From an uncultured Halomicronema sp. (GTDB taxonomy: Bacteria; Cyanobacteriota; Cyanobacteriia; Phormidesmidales; Phormidesmidaceae), in NCBI GenBank assembly GCA_937899725.1, contig CALCCA010000027.1:1-51308 (forward strand): DNA of 51,308 nt, written 5' to 3'. Made by a program: the position numbers and the translations under genes. Below the pieces are notes generated by a model that was not told the DNA's origin, made no database searches, and saw only the letters and a list, made by a program, of their open reading frames with translations. Of the stretch, positions 35,283 through 44,612 are shown one piece after another (the first letter of the stretch is position 1; the number at the start of each line of letters is the position of its first letter).

Positions 35283-35761
35283 AAGACGTGAGTGGCGTTT
35301 AGAGGTCGTTCTTCTAGAATCTATGAATCTTTACAGGGGGGCATCCTTCCCTTGACTGATTTGTTGGGAGCTGAGTCAATGAAGGCCCTTTGAGGGGGGG
35401 ATGTGGGTGTAGGGTGAACGCAAAAAGCGCGGTGTCTGTATCTCGGGGAAGGTTGCTCCCGATTTGTAGATGACCTGCTCGAAAGAGAAAATCCGTTAGG
35501 TAGCCTTCCTAGGCTGCCCCAACCCGGCCTGTTTGCGACTCCTCAACCGACTGCTCAGGAACGGCTAGGTTGGCCATCAAACCCGCTCGGTATCGGCTGG
35601 GGCGTGAGGACTGGGGGCCAGCGCTGGGGAAGTTGTCCGCAGTAAAGCTGTCTGATGAGGGCGAAAAAAGTGAACCAGACTGCCTCGGATCAGAAGCTTG
35701 TACCTCGCTCGATGCAGCGAGCAAACTGGCTCGGGCAGCATATCTGCCAATCTGTCTTAGG

Positions 35762-35808
35762 ACGACACAGCCGCGAACATGTTTCAGAAACATGCTCACG
35801 GCTGTCGT
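35762..35808. terminator. Long hairpin downstream of dps
   Basis: AGCCGCGAACATGTTT (about 35769-35784) pairs with AAACATGCTCACGGCT (about 35788-35803) around loop CAG, with two G-U wobbles when transcribed. Outer ACGAC/GTCGT extends it across a 2-base bulge to about 21 bp. It starts 55 bp beyond the dps stop codon. No T run follows. A 116-residue minus frame crosses it, but I do not believe that frame is coding. Confidence 0.5.
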
Positions 35809-35862
35809 AATGCGGGATTGCAGCTTTGCTACAGATGAGCCTAGTGTATCGCTAGACAAAAG

Positions 35863-36402
35863 CTACACAGTGGCTGGGGCATTGTCCACGGCCTGCTGGC
35901 TGCGTGAACCGCCACTCAATGATTCGCCCTCAGTGAAGGAGCGCAGCATCCAGGCTGCTTCCTCGTACTGCTGCATGAGGCCCGTCAAGAAGTCGGCAGT
36001 GCCCTCGTCGCCGTAGTCGTCATTGCACTGAGCAATGTGGCCACGTAGATTGCGAATGATCTGTTCGTAGTTCGAGCAGAGGCGACTAACCATCTCGTTG
36101 ACTGTCGGCAGATCGTTAGGATGCTCTTTGATGGAGGCGTACTTTAGAAAGCCTTCGGCAGTGCCCAAGGGATACCCTCCAAGGGCTCTGATGCGCTCGG
36201 CGATGTTGTCGATGTCGAGGGCTAGCATCTCGTATTGCTCTTGCCAAAGCTCATGCATAGTGCGGAACTGTGGACCAACGACATCCCAGTGATACTTGCG
36301 CGTCTTGACAAGTAATAGGTAAACGTCTGCCAAATCTCTGTTCAGCAATTCAATGACGTTGCCTAGCTGGTTTTCCGTTAGTCCGATATTGATGGATTTC
36401 AT
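35863..36402 (-). CDS. dps: Dps-family ferritin-like protein
   Basis: A 179-residue protein that stores iron as ferric oxide and shields DNA from peroxide. The intersubunit ferroxidase ligands are visible: His38 in KYHWDVVGP, His50 in FRTMHELWQ, and Asp65/Glu69 in DIDNIAERI. LGGYPLGTAEGFLKYASI and the final helix ADFLTGLMQQYEEAAWMLRSF are typical. The C-terminal tail (GGSRSQQAVDNAPATV) is polar, perhaps for assembly or DNA contact. ATG at 36402 follows GGAG by five bases. Divided by 106 bp from the next gene on the same strand. Confidence 0.95.
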   Translation of the reverse strand: MKSINIGLTENQLGNVIELLNRDLADVYLLLVKTRKYHWDVVGPQFRTMHELWQEQYEMLALDIDNIAERIRALGGYPLGTAEGFLKYASIKEHPNDLPTVNEMVSRLCSNYEQIIRNLRGHIAQCNDDYGDEGTADFLTGLMQQYEEAAWMLRSFTEGESLSGGSRSQQAVDNAPATV

Positions 36403-36508
36403 AAACTCCGTTGTTTGTTCAACATCTCTATCAAATCAAATTTTGATGATTGATACATCGTCCATCAGTCAGAAACGGAATCTATCGAACGATAGAAAGA
36501 GTCCAGCC

Positions 36509-37204
36509 CTATTGCACTAACCCGGTGCGCAGTGCCCGGACAGCTGCTTGGGTGCGATCGCTGGCGCTGAGCTTATTTAAGATGCTGCAGACGTGAGTTT
36601 TAACAGTGCCCACGGTGATGTAGAGCTGTTCGGCAATCTGGGCGTTGCTGCTGCCCGCGACGATCAATTCCAGCACTTCCAGCTCCCGCTCAGTCAAAGG
36701 CGACATTTCGAGCACTTGCGCGTAGTCATCGCTATTATCGGTGCCGACTGCGGCGGGTGGCGCAATTCGTTTGGCTTGAGTCAGCACAATGCGGGCGATC
36801 GCGGGGTCGATCCAGACTTGCCCTTCATGGGTCAGCTGAATGGCTTCGACTAATTTTTCAATATCGATGTCCTTCACACTATAAGAATCCGCACCTGCCG
36901 CAAAGGCAGCCATGACCGACTCTTCGGTATCGTGCATCGTCAACATGAGAATGCGCGTAGCCGGTGGTTCGGCGTTGGCCGAACCCGCTTTGAATTGCCG
37001 GGTCACCTCAATCCCGTCGATGTCTGGCAGGCCAATATCAACCACGGCGACATCGGGCTGCACTCGCTGCAGTAAAGCGAGACCTTGCTGACCATTCGCG
37101 GCCTCACCTACGACGGAGATTTGCGCTTGCTGCTGCAGGGCCGCTTTCAACCCCATTCGGGTGAGGTCATGGTCTTCGATGATCACAATGCGAATCTTAT
37201 TCAT
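36509..37204 (-). CDS. NarL/FixJ-type response regulator
   Basis: A 231-residue regulator. The receiver domain (about 4-125) has the acidic pocket IIEDHD, the phosphoacceptor Asp in VAVVDIGLPDIDG, Thr in MLTMHDTEE and Lys in YSVKD. The LuxR-type helix-turn-helix (about 168-225) has LTERELEVLELIVAGSSNAQIAEQLYITVGTVKTHV. No kinase is adjacent, so it is an orphan. The ATG at 37204 is preferred; TTG at 37207 is just before it. Confidence 0.92.
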   Translation of the reverse strand: MNKIRIVIIEDHDLTRMGLKAALQQQAQISVVGEAANGQQGLALLQRVQPDVAVVDIGLPDIDGIEVTRQFKAGSANAEPPATRILMLTMHDTEESVMAAFAAGADSYSVKDIDIEKLVEAIQLTHEGQVWIDPAIARIVLTQAKRIAPPAAVGTDNSDDYAQVLEMSPLTERELEVLELIVAGSSNAQIAEQLYITVGTVKTHVCSILNKLSASDRTQAAVRALRTGLVQ

Positions 37205-37498
37205 CAAAAAACTAACCAGGGTGGAATATCAAATCAGAAAAAAGTCTGCTCAACCCTCGGGCGTGTCGTTTGTGTCAAGGTCAAAACCTTGGCAACACCG
37301 CATGACGGCACCCGTTCTCACTGCAGCCGCTAAAGTCAACAACCTGGATAACGAGTCGTAGAGCCCTTCGATGATGACAGGTGCTAAACACTAGCGAACA
37401 CCTGGGGATGTAAAACTGCGGGGTTACTGAATCGGGATGCTGGGCCATTTTAGATCTTATGAATGGTGCCACGCCACGACTGGTTGGCCAGATATCAC

Positions 37499-37530
37499 TT
37501 TAAATAGTTGCCTGTTTAAATAGTTGCCTG
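37499..37530. repeat. Perfect 16-bp tandem duplication
   Basis: TTTAAATAGTTGCCTG at 37499-37514 is repeated at 37515-37530. It sits in the 674-bp gap between the NarL-type regulator and the GH1 gene. The gap also has CAGGTG/CACCTG arms at about 37378-37402; otherwise I see nothing in it. Confidence 0.8.
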
Positions 37531-37878
37531 TGGCGTAATTTTGAATGCCCACTTCATCACCTCAGGTCGAGGTTCCGTCCATTTTCGGTAACTGAGGAGA
37601 ATCGCATATCTGACGAATGCCAGATTTTTATCCCCCTCAAAAGTCAGAGTCTTGCCGCCTTCATGATTGGGTCAAAGCCAATTCAAGCCCTGTGACGCTG
37701 TTTGAAAACGAAGCATCGATACCGATCGCGCCATACTCGCTGGCAAAATAGTCCTGGTAGGGCTCGCGATCGTGAATGCTATGGTGGCGCTGATGAGCCG
37801 CACTCTTAAGGTTGAGAGCCCGCCTCCAGTCGGCCCGACTGTTGACGCCGATATGCCCCGTTCTGTCGCTTAACCGTT

Positions 37879-39249
37879 ATGACTTTGCAGTTTCCGCCTG
37901 GCTTTCAATGGGGTACCGCAACCGCTGCTTATCAAATTGAAGGGGCGGCGCAGGTTGGCGGTCGCGGGGCTAGCGTGTGGGATACGTTTAGCGCGCAACC
38001 GGGACGTATTTTGAACGGCGATACCGGGGCGATCGCCTGCGACCATTACCATCGCTATGCGGCGGACTTGGACCTGCTGCAAGCCTTGGGCGTCAAGCAT
38101 TATCGGTTGAGTTTGGCCTGGCCCCGCCTTTTGCCCACGGGGCGGGGGCCGCTGAACCAAGCCGGGCTCGACTTTTATCAGCGCCTCATTGATGGCCTGC
38201 TGGCGCGGGGCATCACGCCCCACGTCACCCTATTTCACTGGGATAGTCCGCAAGCGTTGGAAGATTGCTATGGCTCGTGGCGCAGCCGGGAGATGGCCCA
38301 AGACTTTGCCGATTATGCGACGGCGGTGGTCAAAGCGCTGGGCGATCGCGTCACCCACTGGATGACGCTCAACGAAATCTTTTGCTTTACCCATATGGGC
38401 TACGGCGTCAACCAAGTGCCCGTCCACGCACCAGGCACCCGTGTGGCTTCCCTGAAAGACGTTTGGCAAACTTCGCATCACGCGCTGTTAGCCCACGGGC
38501 TAGGCTGTCAGGCGATTCGCGCCGCATCGCCGCAACCCTGCCAGATTGCCCTGGTGGATAACTTTTTGGCGACGGTGCCCCTCACGGCGACGCCCGATCA
38601 CATTGCGGCGGCACAAAAAGCGTTTCACACAGTCGGCACCAATGGCGGCATCATCTTTCCGGCGCTGACGGGCGAGTACAGTCCCGCCTTGCTGGCTCAG
38701 CTCGGCGATCAGGCCCCTGACATCCAGCCGGGTGATTTGGAGACGATTCATCAACCGTTAGAGGCGCTAGGGTTCAACGTCTACAGCGGTGTTTACGTGC
38801 GCGCTGCCGATACTGTGGTGGGCTACGAAGTGCTACCGCTGCCCGTCGGCTATCCACGGCTGCATATGCCGTGGCTGCACTTGGTACCTGAGAGCCTCTA
38901 CTGGGGCATTCGCCATATCAGCATGACGCTACAGCGCCCAGATCTGCCCGTCTTCATCAGCGAAAACGGCTGCGCCGCCCAGGATGAAGTCACTGCCGAG
39001 GGCGAAATTCTTGACCTCGATCGCATTCACTATCTGCGGCAATATCTGCAGGCGGCTCACCGCGCTGTGGCCGAGGGCTATCCCCTGACCGGCTACTTTT
39101 TGTGGAGCCTGATGGATAACTTTGAATGGGCCTACGGCTACGATCGCCGCTTTGGCATTACCTATATCGACTACGCCACCCAGCAGCGTATTCCCAAAGC
39201 CAGCTTCCACTGGTACAAACAGTGCATTGCGGCGGGGCAGATTCTGTAG
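37879..39249 (+). CDS. Glycoside hydrolase family 1 (beta-glucosidase-like)
   Basis: A 456-residue retaining glycosidase, expected to cleave beta-glucosides or related sugars. It begins FPPGFQWGTATAAYQIEGA with the substrate Gln, and continues DHYHRYAADLDLLQALGVKHYRLSLAWPR. The acid/base Glu is in WMTLNEIF (about residue 166), where most GH1 enzymes have NEP, so Ile replaces the usual Pro. The nucleophile is in FISENGC (about 361). The C-terminal DNFEWAYGYDRRFGITYIDY is standard. No signal peptide, so cytoplasmic. nei follows on the same strand. Confidence 0.93.
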   Translation: MTLQFPPGFQWGTATAAYQIEGAAQVGGRGASVWDTFSAQPGRILNGDTGAIACDHYHRYAADLDLLQALGVKHYRLSLAWPRLLPTGRGPLNQAGLDFYQRLIDGLLARGITPHVTLFHWDSPQALEDCYGSWRSREMAQDFADYATAVVKALGDRVTHWMTLNEIFCFTHMGYGVNQVPVHAPGTRVASLKDVWQTSHHALLAHGLGCQAIRAASPQPCQIALVDNFLATVPLTATPDHIAAAQKAFHTVGTNGGIIFPALTGEYSPALLAQLGDQAPDIQPGDLETIHQPLEALGFNVYSGVYVRAADTVVGYEVLPLPVGYPRLHMPWLHLVPESLYWGIRHISMTLQRPDLPVFISENGCAAQDEVTAEGEILDLDRIHYLRQYLQAAHRAVAEGYPLTGYFLWSLMDNFEWAYGYDRRFGITYIDYATQQRIPKASFHWYKQCIAAGQIL

Positions 39250-39333
39250 GCGATAAGCGCTGTCGGCAGGCGGCACAGACCTGGGCAGAGCGTTAGAGTG
39301 TGAACCGTTGTCTTCATTCTCTCAATTGACTCC

Positions 39334-40161
39334 ATGCCAGAAGGGCCAGAAATTCGCAAAGCCGCCGACAAATTAGAGAAGGCGATCGCCCACCAGCCCA
39401 CTACGGAAGTTTTTTTCGCCTTTGAGCATCTCCAGCCTTATCAAGATCAGCTGACGGGCCAGGCGGTGACTCAAATCTCGACCTATGGCAAAGCGCTGGT
39501 CACCCACTTTGAGGGCGGTCTGTGTGTTTATAGCCACAACCAGCTCTATGGCAAATGGATGGTACGCAACGCCTACAACTACCCCTCAACGAACCGGCAG
39601 CTGCGGTTTGCTATTCATACCGAGCGCAAATCAGCGCTGCTCTACAGTGCCTCTGACATTGAGGTGCTGCCTGCGGTGGCAGTGTTAGAGCATCCCTTTA
39701 TTCAGCGGCTCGGGCCTGACATTTTGGATGCGACCGTGACGCCCGCAGAGATTTTAGAGTGGGTGCAGAGCAAGGTGTTTTATCGTCGTCGCTTTACGAC
39801 GCTGCTGCTCGATCAGAGCTTTTTGTGTGGAGTCGGCAACTATCTGCGCAGCGAGATTTTGTTTGTCAGCCGCCTGCACCCCACGCACCGACCGACCGAT
39901 TACGATCGCGACCAGTTAGCCCGCTTTGCCGACGCGGCGCTGGCGGTACCGCAGCAGTCTTACCGACACGGCGGGATTACCAATGATTTGGCGATCGCTG
40001 CCGATTTGAAAAAGCGGGGCATGCCCCGGCGGCATTACCGGCATTGGGTATTTGGCCGCGATGGTCAGGGCTGTTTTGTCTGTGGCACCGCCATCATCAA
40101 AGATCGCACCGGCGGGCGGCGCTATTACTACTGCCCCACCTGCCAACCGGCTGAGCGCTGA
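39334..40161 (+). CDS. nei: Fpg/Nei-family DNA glycosylase (endonuclease VIII)
   Basis: A 275-residue bifunctional glycosylase/AP lyase that removes oxidised pyrimidines. It opens MPEGPEIRKAADKL; Pro2 and Glu3 (numbered with Met1) are the catalytic pair. The helix-two-turn-helix is SFLCGVGNYLRSEILF (about 168-183), and the C-terminal zinc finger has CFVCG and CPTC (about 248-271). YGKALVTHF and the LEHPFIQRLGPDIL segment also fit Nei rather than MutM. Full length. Confidence 0.92.
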   Translation: MPEGPEIRKAADKLEKAIAHQPTTEVFFAFEHLQPYQDQLTGQAVTQISTYGKALVTHFEGGLCVYSHNQLYGKWMVRNAYNYPSTNRQLRFAIHTERKSALLYSASDIEVLPAVAVLEHPFIQRLGPDILDATVTPAEILEWVQSKVFYRRRFTTLLLDQSFLCGVGNYLRSEILFVSRLHPTHRPTDYDRDQLARFADAALAVPQQSYRHGGITNDLAIAADLKKRGMPRRHYRHWVFGRDGQGCFVCGTAIIKDRTGGRRYYYCPTCQPAER

Positions 40162-40211
40162 CTGAACGACTTTGCATCATCAACCACAACTTGTTTGGGG
40201 CGATAGATCAT

Positions 40212-40769
40212 TCATCCTGCAGCATCGGTTGAGGATTCTTTCACCACCGCATAGTGAGTTTGAACGATGCCGTTGGCAAACGCGATCGTGGTGAGATGCT
40301 TCAGGTGAATATCGGCGGCCACGGAGCCAAACAAAGGAATGCCACTGCCGATCAGCACCGGCATCCGAGACACAGTGATGTCATCCACTAAACCCGCGCG
40401 CAAAAAACCTTGGATGGTCTGGCCGCCATCGATGTACACCCGTTGGCAGTCCTCAGCCCTCAGCTGTTGATAAATCTCTGTCGGCGTTGCGGTGTGGGCG
40501 GTCACGTGATCAGTTAACGCGCGTGGAATGGCGATCGCCCGGCTGCTGAGAACAATCACGCGTTTATCGCCGTAGGGCCACTCGCCGAACGATCGCACTG
40601 TTTCATAGGTGTGACGACCCATCACGAGCACGTCGATGGCGTCAAAAAATGTTTGATAGCCATAGTCTTCAGCCTCCTCGGCCTCGGCATTGGGCAGCCA
40701 ATCAAGGTCGCCATTGGTGCGAGCGATGAAACCATCTAGGGTCGTGGCAATAAACACCGATACCTGCAT
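40212..40769 (-). CDS. Dihydrofolate reductase / RibD C-terminal-like protein
   Basis: A 185-residue single-domain protein of the RibD-C/DHFR superfamily, probably an NADPH-dependent reductase. Visible segments: MQVSVFIATTLDGFIARTNGDLDWL, VLVMGRHTYETV, GDKRVIVLSSR, the nucleotide-binding VYIDGGQTIQGFLRAGLVDDITVS and GIPLFG. Related small proteins are annotated only as dihydrofolate reductase family; the natural substrate is uncertain. The ATG is two bases after the DUF6194 stop codon, so the two are co-transcribed. Confidence 0.9.
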   Translation of the reverse strand: MQVSVFIATTLDGFIARTNGDLDWLPNAEAEEAEDYGYQTFFDAIDVLVMGRHTYETVRSFGEWPYGDKRVIVLSSRAIAIPRALTDHVTAHTATPTEIYQQLRAEDCQRVYIDGGQTIQGFLRAGLVDDITVSRMPVLIGSGIPLFGSVAADIHLKHLTTIAFANGIVQTHYAVVKESSTDAAG

Positions 40770-40771
40770 TT

Positions 40772-41260
40772 TTATCTGTCTCTGTTAGCCGTCTTTTTCT
40801 CAAACTTCTTAATTGCTCTCTGATAGGCCTCTTCTATCAGCGGAAAAATGGTCTCAAATTGGCTGTCACTCGGGCAAAGTATTTGCGCCCAGCTCATCCA
40901 GGCATAAATCGGATGAGGCATCAGCTCATTCAGTGCGGTGAAATCGTAATCAGCCGTCACTATGCCGCCCTTGGCGGGGCGCTCTGGCTTGGAGCCAAAC
41001 AACCGGCTGTACGTTTTAGGCTCAAGGCCGATCGCTACCCGAAAGACACCGGGTCGATCAAGCTCTGAAGCCTGGTCATTTTCGCCGTTTTGACGCTTGA
41101 GGGTGCAAAAATAAACGCCGTGAGGCAAAACCCTATTGGGGTTGTAAAACAGCGACGTTTCCCCCCAACTAGCTTTCGGGACTATGCCTGGAAGTTGGTC
41201 GCAGATGATCGAGATAATTGCTTCTGGGGTCACAGGTTTACCTGACTGCCAAATTGTCAC
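40772..41260 (-). CDS. DUF6194-like protein
   Basis: A 162-residue soluble protein starting at GTG 41260, with an alternative GTG at 41233 just before TPEAIISIICDQL. It has LPHGVYFCTLKRQ, a long central strand-rich region (VFRVAIGLEPKTYSRLFG) and the family's typical near-terminal MPHPIYAWMSWAQILCPS. No enzymatic function is established for this family. Two bases separate its stop from the downstream reductase-like gene. The lysine-rich end KKFEKKTANRDR is unremarkable. Confidence 0.75.
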   Translation of the reverse strand: MTIWQSGKPVTPEAIISIICDQLPGIVPKASWGETSLFYNPNRVLPHGVYFCTLKRQNGENDQASELDRPGVFRVAIGLEPKTYSRLFGSKPERPAKGGIVTADYDFTALNELMPHPIYAWMSWAQILCPSDSQFETIFPLIEEAYQRAIKKFEKKTANRDR

Positions 41261-41363
41261 GAGTGCTCAAGCTGCCCAAGGGAGTGACAATCAAAGCATC
41301 AGTTGGATCGTCACTCCGCATCTTGCTTACGCTATAACCATAAGCATTTTAGAGTGGGCAACT

Positions 41364-41738
41364 ATGCAAATTTTTGGGGCGATCGCGGCAATTTTAGGCG
41401 GCCTCTCGGTAGCGGGAGGCGCGTTCGCCAGCCACGCCTTGCAGGGGCAGCTGAGCGAACGGGCGATCGCGGTATTTGGCACCGGTATTCGCTACCAGAT
41501 GTATCACGCCTTGGCCTTGCTGGTGATCGCCCTGTTGTTGGGCCAAGATAAGGTTGCGACCGCTTGGCTAACAGCGGCGGGCTGGTTACTGGTTGCCGGC
41601 GTAGTGCTGTTTTCGGGCAGTCTTTATCTGATCAGCCTGGCAGGCATGAAAGCCGTTGGGCCGGTGACGCCGTTGGGTGGCGTGGCCCTGATTGCGGGCT
41701 GGGCTTGTTTGGCGATCGCGGCGCTACGCACCCCTTAA
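41364..41738 (+). CDS. DUF423 membrane protein (YgdD-like)
   Basis: A 124-residue inner-membrane protein with four hydrophobic helices. ATG 41364 begins MQIFGAIAAILGGLSVAGGAFASHAL, the recognisable DUF423 opening, followed by TGIRYQMYHALALL and GSLYLISLAGMKAVGPVTPLGG. The open frame runs 60 codons further upstream, but that part lacks family resemblance and overlaps the divergent DUF6194 start. Function unknown. Confidence 0.9.
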   Translation: MQIFGAIAAILGGLSVAGGAFASHALQGQLSERAIAVFGTGIRYQMYHALALLVIALLLGQDKVATAWLTAAGWLLVAGVVLFSGSLYLISLAGMKAVGPVTPLGGVALIAGWACLAIAALRTP

Positions 41739-41770
41739 GCACAGGATGCGTTAATCAATGAGAGAGCCCA

Positions 41771-43291
41771 TCAAGCCACTTTGTCCGATAGCGGCAGCAC
41801 AATGACAAATTGGGTACCGAGTGGCGGTTTAGAAAAACACTCTAAACGTCCCTGGTGCTGCTCCACTACAATCTTGCGGCTCACCGAAAGTCCCAGTCCC
41901 GTCCCTTTCCCAGCAGTTTTTGTGGTGACGAAGGGCTCAAAAATCTTGTCCCTTACATCAGGATGAATACCCGGCCCGTTGTCAGTAATGGTGATGACAA
42001 CTTCCTGATGATGAGAGAGTTCAGCGGTGATGGCGATTTTGGGCGACCCATTTGAGGTGGCTTGGTTCGCCTGCTGGGCGTAGTCGTCGAGGGCATCGAT
42101 CGCATTGAGCAAAATGTTCATCACTGCCTGATTAAGAGCGCCCGCATCGCAGGTGACCAGCGGGAGTGGCGCAATCTTTTGAGTGACTTCAATGGCGGGT
42201 CTATCGGCTTGGACTTTTAGCCGATGCTGCACAATCATCAGTGTGCTTTCGAGTCCTGCTTGCAGATTGGTGGGTTTTCTGCCCGCTTCGTCCAAATAGG
42301 AAAACGTTTTTAGAGCAGTTACGATATCAGCGATGCGTTGACTCCCGACCTGCATCGAGTCGAGCAAGCGCGGAAAATCCGCCGCTACAAATTCCACGTC
42401 GATCTGGTCTCGCAAAGCCTGAATGGCGAGAGAAGGAGCCCCAGATTCGGCTTGGTAAAGATTAAGGAGCATCAATAAGTTGCTGGCATATTGCTTGGCC
42501 GGTGCCACGTTGCCCGTGATGAAACTGATCGGATTATTAATTTCATGGGCAATGCCTGCAACTAACTGACCCAAACCGGCCATCTTCTCGTTTTGAATGA
42601 GCTGGCTTTGGGTCAGCTGGAGTTCTCGCAAGGCCCGCTCTAGATGCTGATTGCTCTGGCTAATCATTGCGTTGCGTTCGATCAGCCTGTCATTGGCCTG
42701 CTGCAACGCTGCCTCAGCTTCTGCTTTTTGGGTCATTTCCATTTCGAGGCGCTGCACCGAGAGCCGCATTTCTAGCTGGCTCACGACTTGACGCGCGAGC
42801 GCTTCGAGGGCCTGAATCTGCTCTGAGGTCAGCTGCTTCGGCATATAGCCAATGACACACAGCGTCCCGAGCGCATAGCCCTCGGAGGTGACTAGGGGCG
42901 CACCGGCATAAAAGCGAATGTGCGGTGCATCCGTCACTAAAGGATTGTTGGCAAAGCGTTTATCGGCCTGAGCGTCAGGAATCATCAACACGCCTGGCTG
43001 CAAAATGGCATGGGCGCAAAAAGCCAAATCGCGCGGGGTTTCCGTCGCATCGAGACCCACACAAGATTTAAACCACTGTCGAGAATGATCGATGAGGCTG
43101 ACTAACGCGGTCGGTGCATCGCAAATGTGAGCCGCCAGCTGGGTGATATCGTCATAGGCGGCTTCGGGGGCAGTATCTAACACCCGATAATCGATCAGTT
43201 TTTGCAGTCTGGCCGCTTCGTTGTCCGGCAGAGCCGCAGGCACGGCACCCAAAGGTTGACTGGGCGGTGTGGGTGTCGGGCTGGAATGCAT
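41771..43291 (-). CDS. GAF-domain sensor histidine kinase
   Basis: A 506-residue soluble kinase from ATG 43291. An upstream extension to 43396 is low-complexity and rejected. The GAF domain (about 20-180) has [22 protein letters not shown] and [17 protein letters not shown], the version found in many light or redox sensors. A coiled linker leads to the phosphoacceptor His in [15 protein letters not shown] (about 250-264). The ATPase domain has [11 protein letters not shown] (N box), ITDNGPGI (G1) and [15 protein letters not shown] (G2). No regulator gene is adjacent; the 740-bp gap upstream has no supported gene. Confidence 0.92.
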   Translation of the reverse strand: MHSSPTPTPPSQPLGAVPAALPDNEAARLQKLIDYRVLDTAPEAAYDDITQLAAHICDAPTALVSLIDHSRQWFKSCVGLDATETPRDLAFCAHAILQPGVLMIPDAQADKRFANNPLVTDAPHIRFYAGAPLVTSEGYALGTLCVIGYMPKQLTSEQIQALEALARQVVSQLEMRLSVQRLEMEMTQKAEAEAALQQANDRLIERNAMISQSNQHLERALRELQLTQSQLIQNEKMAGLGQLVAGIAHEINNPISFITGNVAPAKQYASNLLMLLNLYQAESGAPSLAIQALRDQIDVEFVAADFPRLLDSMQVGSQRIADIVTALKTFSYLDEAGRKPTNLQAGLESTLMIVQHRLKVQADRPAIEVTQKIAPLPLVTCDAGALNQAVMNILLNAIDALDDYAQQANQATSNGSPKIAITAELSHHQEVVITITDNGPGIHPDVRDKIFEPFVTTKTAGKGTGLGLSVSRKIVVEQHQGRLECFSKPPLGTQFVIVLPLSDKVA

Positions 43292-43861
43292 AAGGTATCT
43301 GTGCAGGGGAATTGTATATGGAGAGAATGAGTGCCCACTATGGGAAGGGTGATGCGTGGGAGTATGAACTCTCAGGGTCAGGGCGCAGTCACTCATTCAG
43401 GTTTATCCGATGCAACACAAGTCTGCTGCCCCAGTCTCGATCTAATTGGGACTGTTTGCCAGACCGACTCATTGAACTCAGTCGGATGTCTTGCAGGTCA
43501 GCCTCACTCTAGGGCTAGGCGTACCCTTGGGGCGATACATGAACCCCTGTCCTGAGGTAGAAAGCCAGCGTCCCTGATTTCCTTAGACAGGTTTTGCCCA
43601 GTATTCTGCCCAAGGAACACTTTGTTATTGATATTAGCTTGACAAGCCATCGTGTTTGAGTCTTGGAATTCCGACAAATCGCTAGAAGAACACAGCATAT
43701 ATTTATCTATTCTTAGATGCCGTAAATTCCTGAACTTGACATTTTATATATGCATAAAAATTGAGCAGCTTCTTTTATGACAGCTGCATTCACTGCTATA
43801 GCAAGCCGCAATTTGATCCGGTCACTCTAGATAGCTGAAATCACCATCTGACGAGCCTTTT

Positions 43862-43898
43862 AACTCCGACTTCCGACTTCTGCATTCCGACTTCTGCT
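43862..43898. repeat. Short repeat block based on CCGACTTC
   Basis: CCGACTTC recurs three times (as TCCGACTTCCGACTTC, then ATTCCGACTTC), joined by TGCATT. It is related to the 15238 repeat and lies in an otherwise empty 43292-44136 interval. That interval also includes an AT-rich stretch at 43690-43790. I cannot support either of its short open frames. Confidence 0.6.
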
Positions 43899-44136
43899 AT
43901 ATGTAAGCATCTAGGCGACGAAAGTCAACCGGTTTAGCCCTCCAGCTCAGGTTTTTGAGGGTTAACAATCTGTTGATTTTTGTGAATGTTAAGCCCATGC
44001 GTCGAAGGCGATCGCTGATTTTAAGTGCCCAACCATGAAGAAGCGATCGCGGCTTCTGTGGCTTCCTTTCCACCGAACGATGTGAATATTTGCCCTCTGC
44101 TGGACCTGGGCAAATACAGACTTCGACCACCCTGGC

Positions 44137-44595
44137 TTAAAACAGCACCGGTGCAGCGACACAAGACACCAATACCCCCAACACTGACCCCACAATCACT
44201 TGCACCGGGGTATGGCCCAAGAGTTCTTTCAGGCGATCTTCGTTGAATTCGGGCTTTTCCCGAAATAGCTCGTCGATAATCTGATTTAAGATTTTGGCTT
44301 GTTTGCCAGCTGCCTGTCTCACCCCTGCCGCGTCATACATCACAATCCCGGCAAACACCGTTGTCACCGCAAAGCCCGGACTGGCCCACCCCCAGGTTTG
44401 GCCAATGCCGCAGGCCAGGGCCGTCACCAAGGCAGAGTGAGAGCTGGGCATACCACCCGTTTCAACCAGCACTCGCACGTTAATTTTGCGATGAATAATC
44501 AACTCAAACACCAGCTTGAGAAACTGAGCAAGCAGGCAGGCGACCAACGCCACGATTAACACCCGGTTTTGCAAAATATCCGCGATGTCTTGCAT
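44137..44595 (-). CDS. Divergent PAP2-family membrane protein (DUF212)
   Basis: A 152-residue membrane protein from ATG 44595. The phosphatase-like motif ETGGMPSSHSALVTALACGIG (about 45-65) and a later VMYDAAGVRQAAGKQA match the DUF212 branch of PAP2 phosphatases found in plants and cyanobacteria. Four hydrophobic segments are visible. A TTG at 44616 would overlap the crtE stop. The order folD-crtE-DUF212 suggests an isoprenoid or lipid role such as dephosphorylating a prenyl diphosphate, but this is inference. Confidence 0.85.
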   Translation of the reverse strand: MQDIADILQNRVLIVALVACLLAQFLKLVFELIIHRKINVRVLVETGGMPSSHSALVTALACGIGQTWGWASPGFAVTTVFAGIVMYDAAGVRQAAGKQAKILNQIIDELFREKPEFNEDRLKELLGHTPVQVIVGSVLGVLVSCVAAPVLF

Positions 44596-44612
44596 AGCTG
44601 ATTTAGAGCTCC

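Noticed and set aside
35509-35859. 116-residue minus open frame after dps, and the plus frame 35570-36016 opposite
   Set aside because: Both cross the long dps hairpin or the dps gene itself, show no domain, and have composition expected of antisense GC-rich DNA.
41184-41363. 60-codon upstream extension of the DUF423 gene
   Set aside because: Covers the divergent DUF6194 start and promoter region, and the family begins at MQIFGAI.
43504-44195. Short minus frames between the GAF kinase and DUF212 genes
   Set aside because: They overlap each other, run through the CCGACTTC repeat area and have no domain or clear start.
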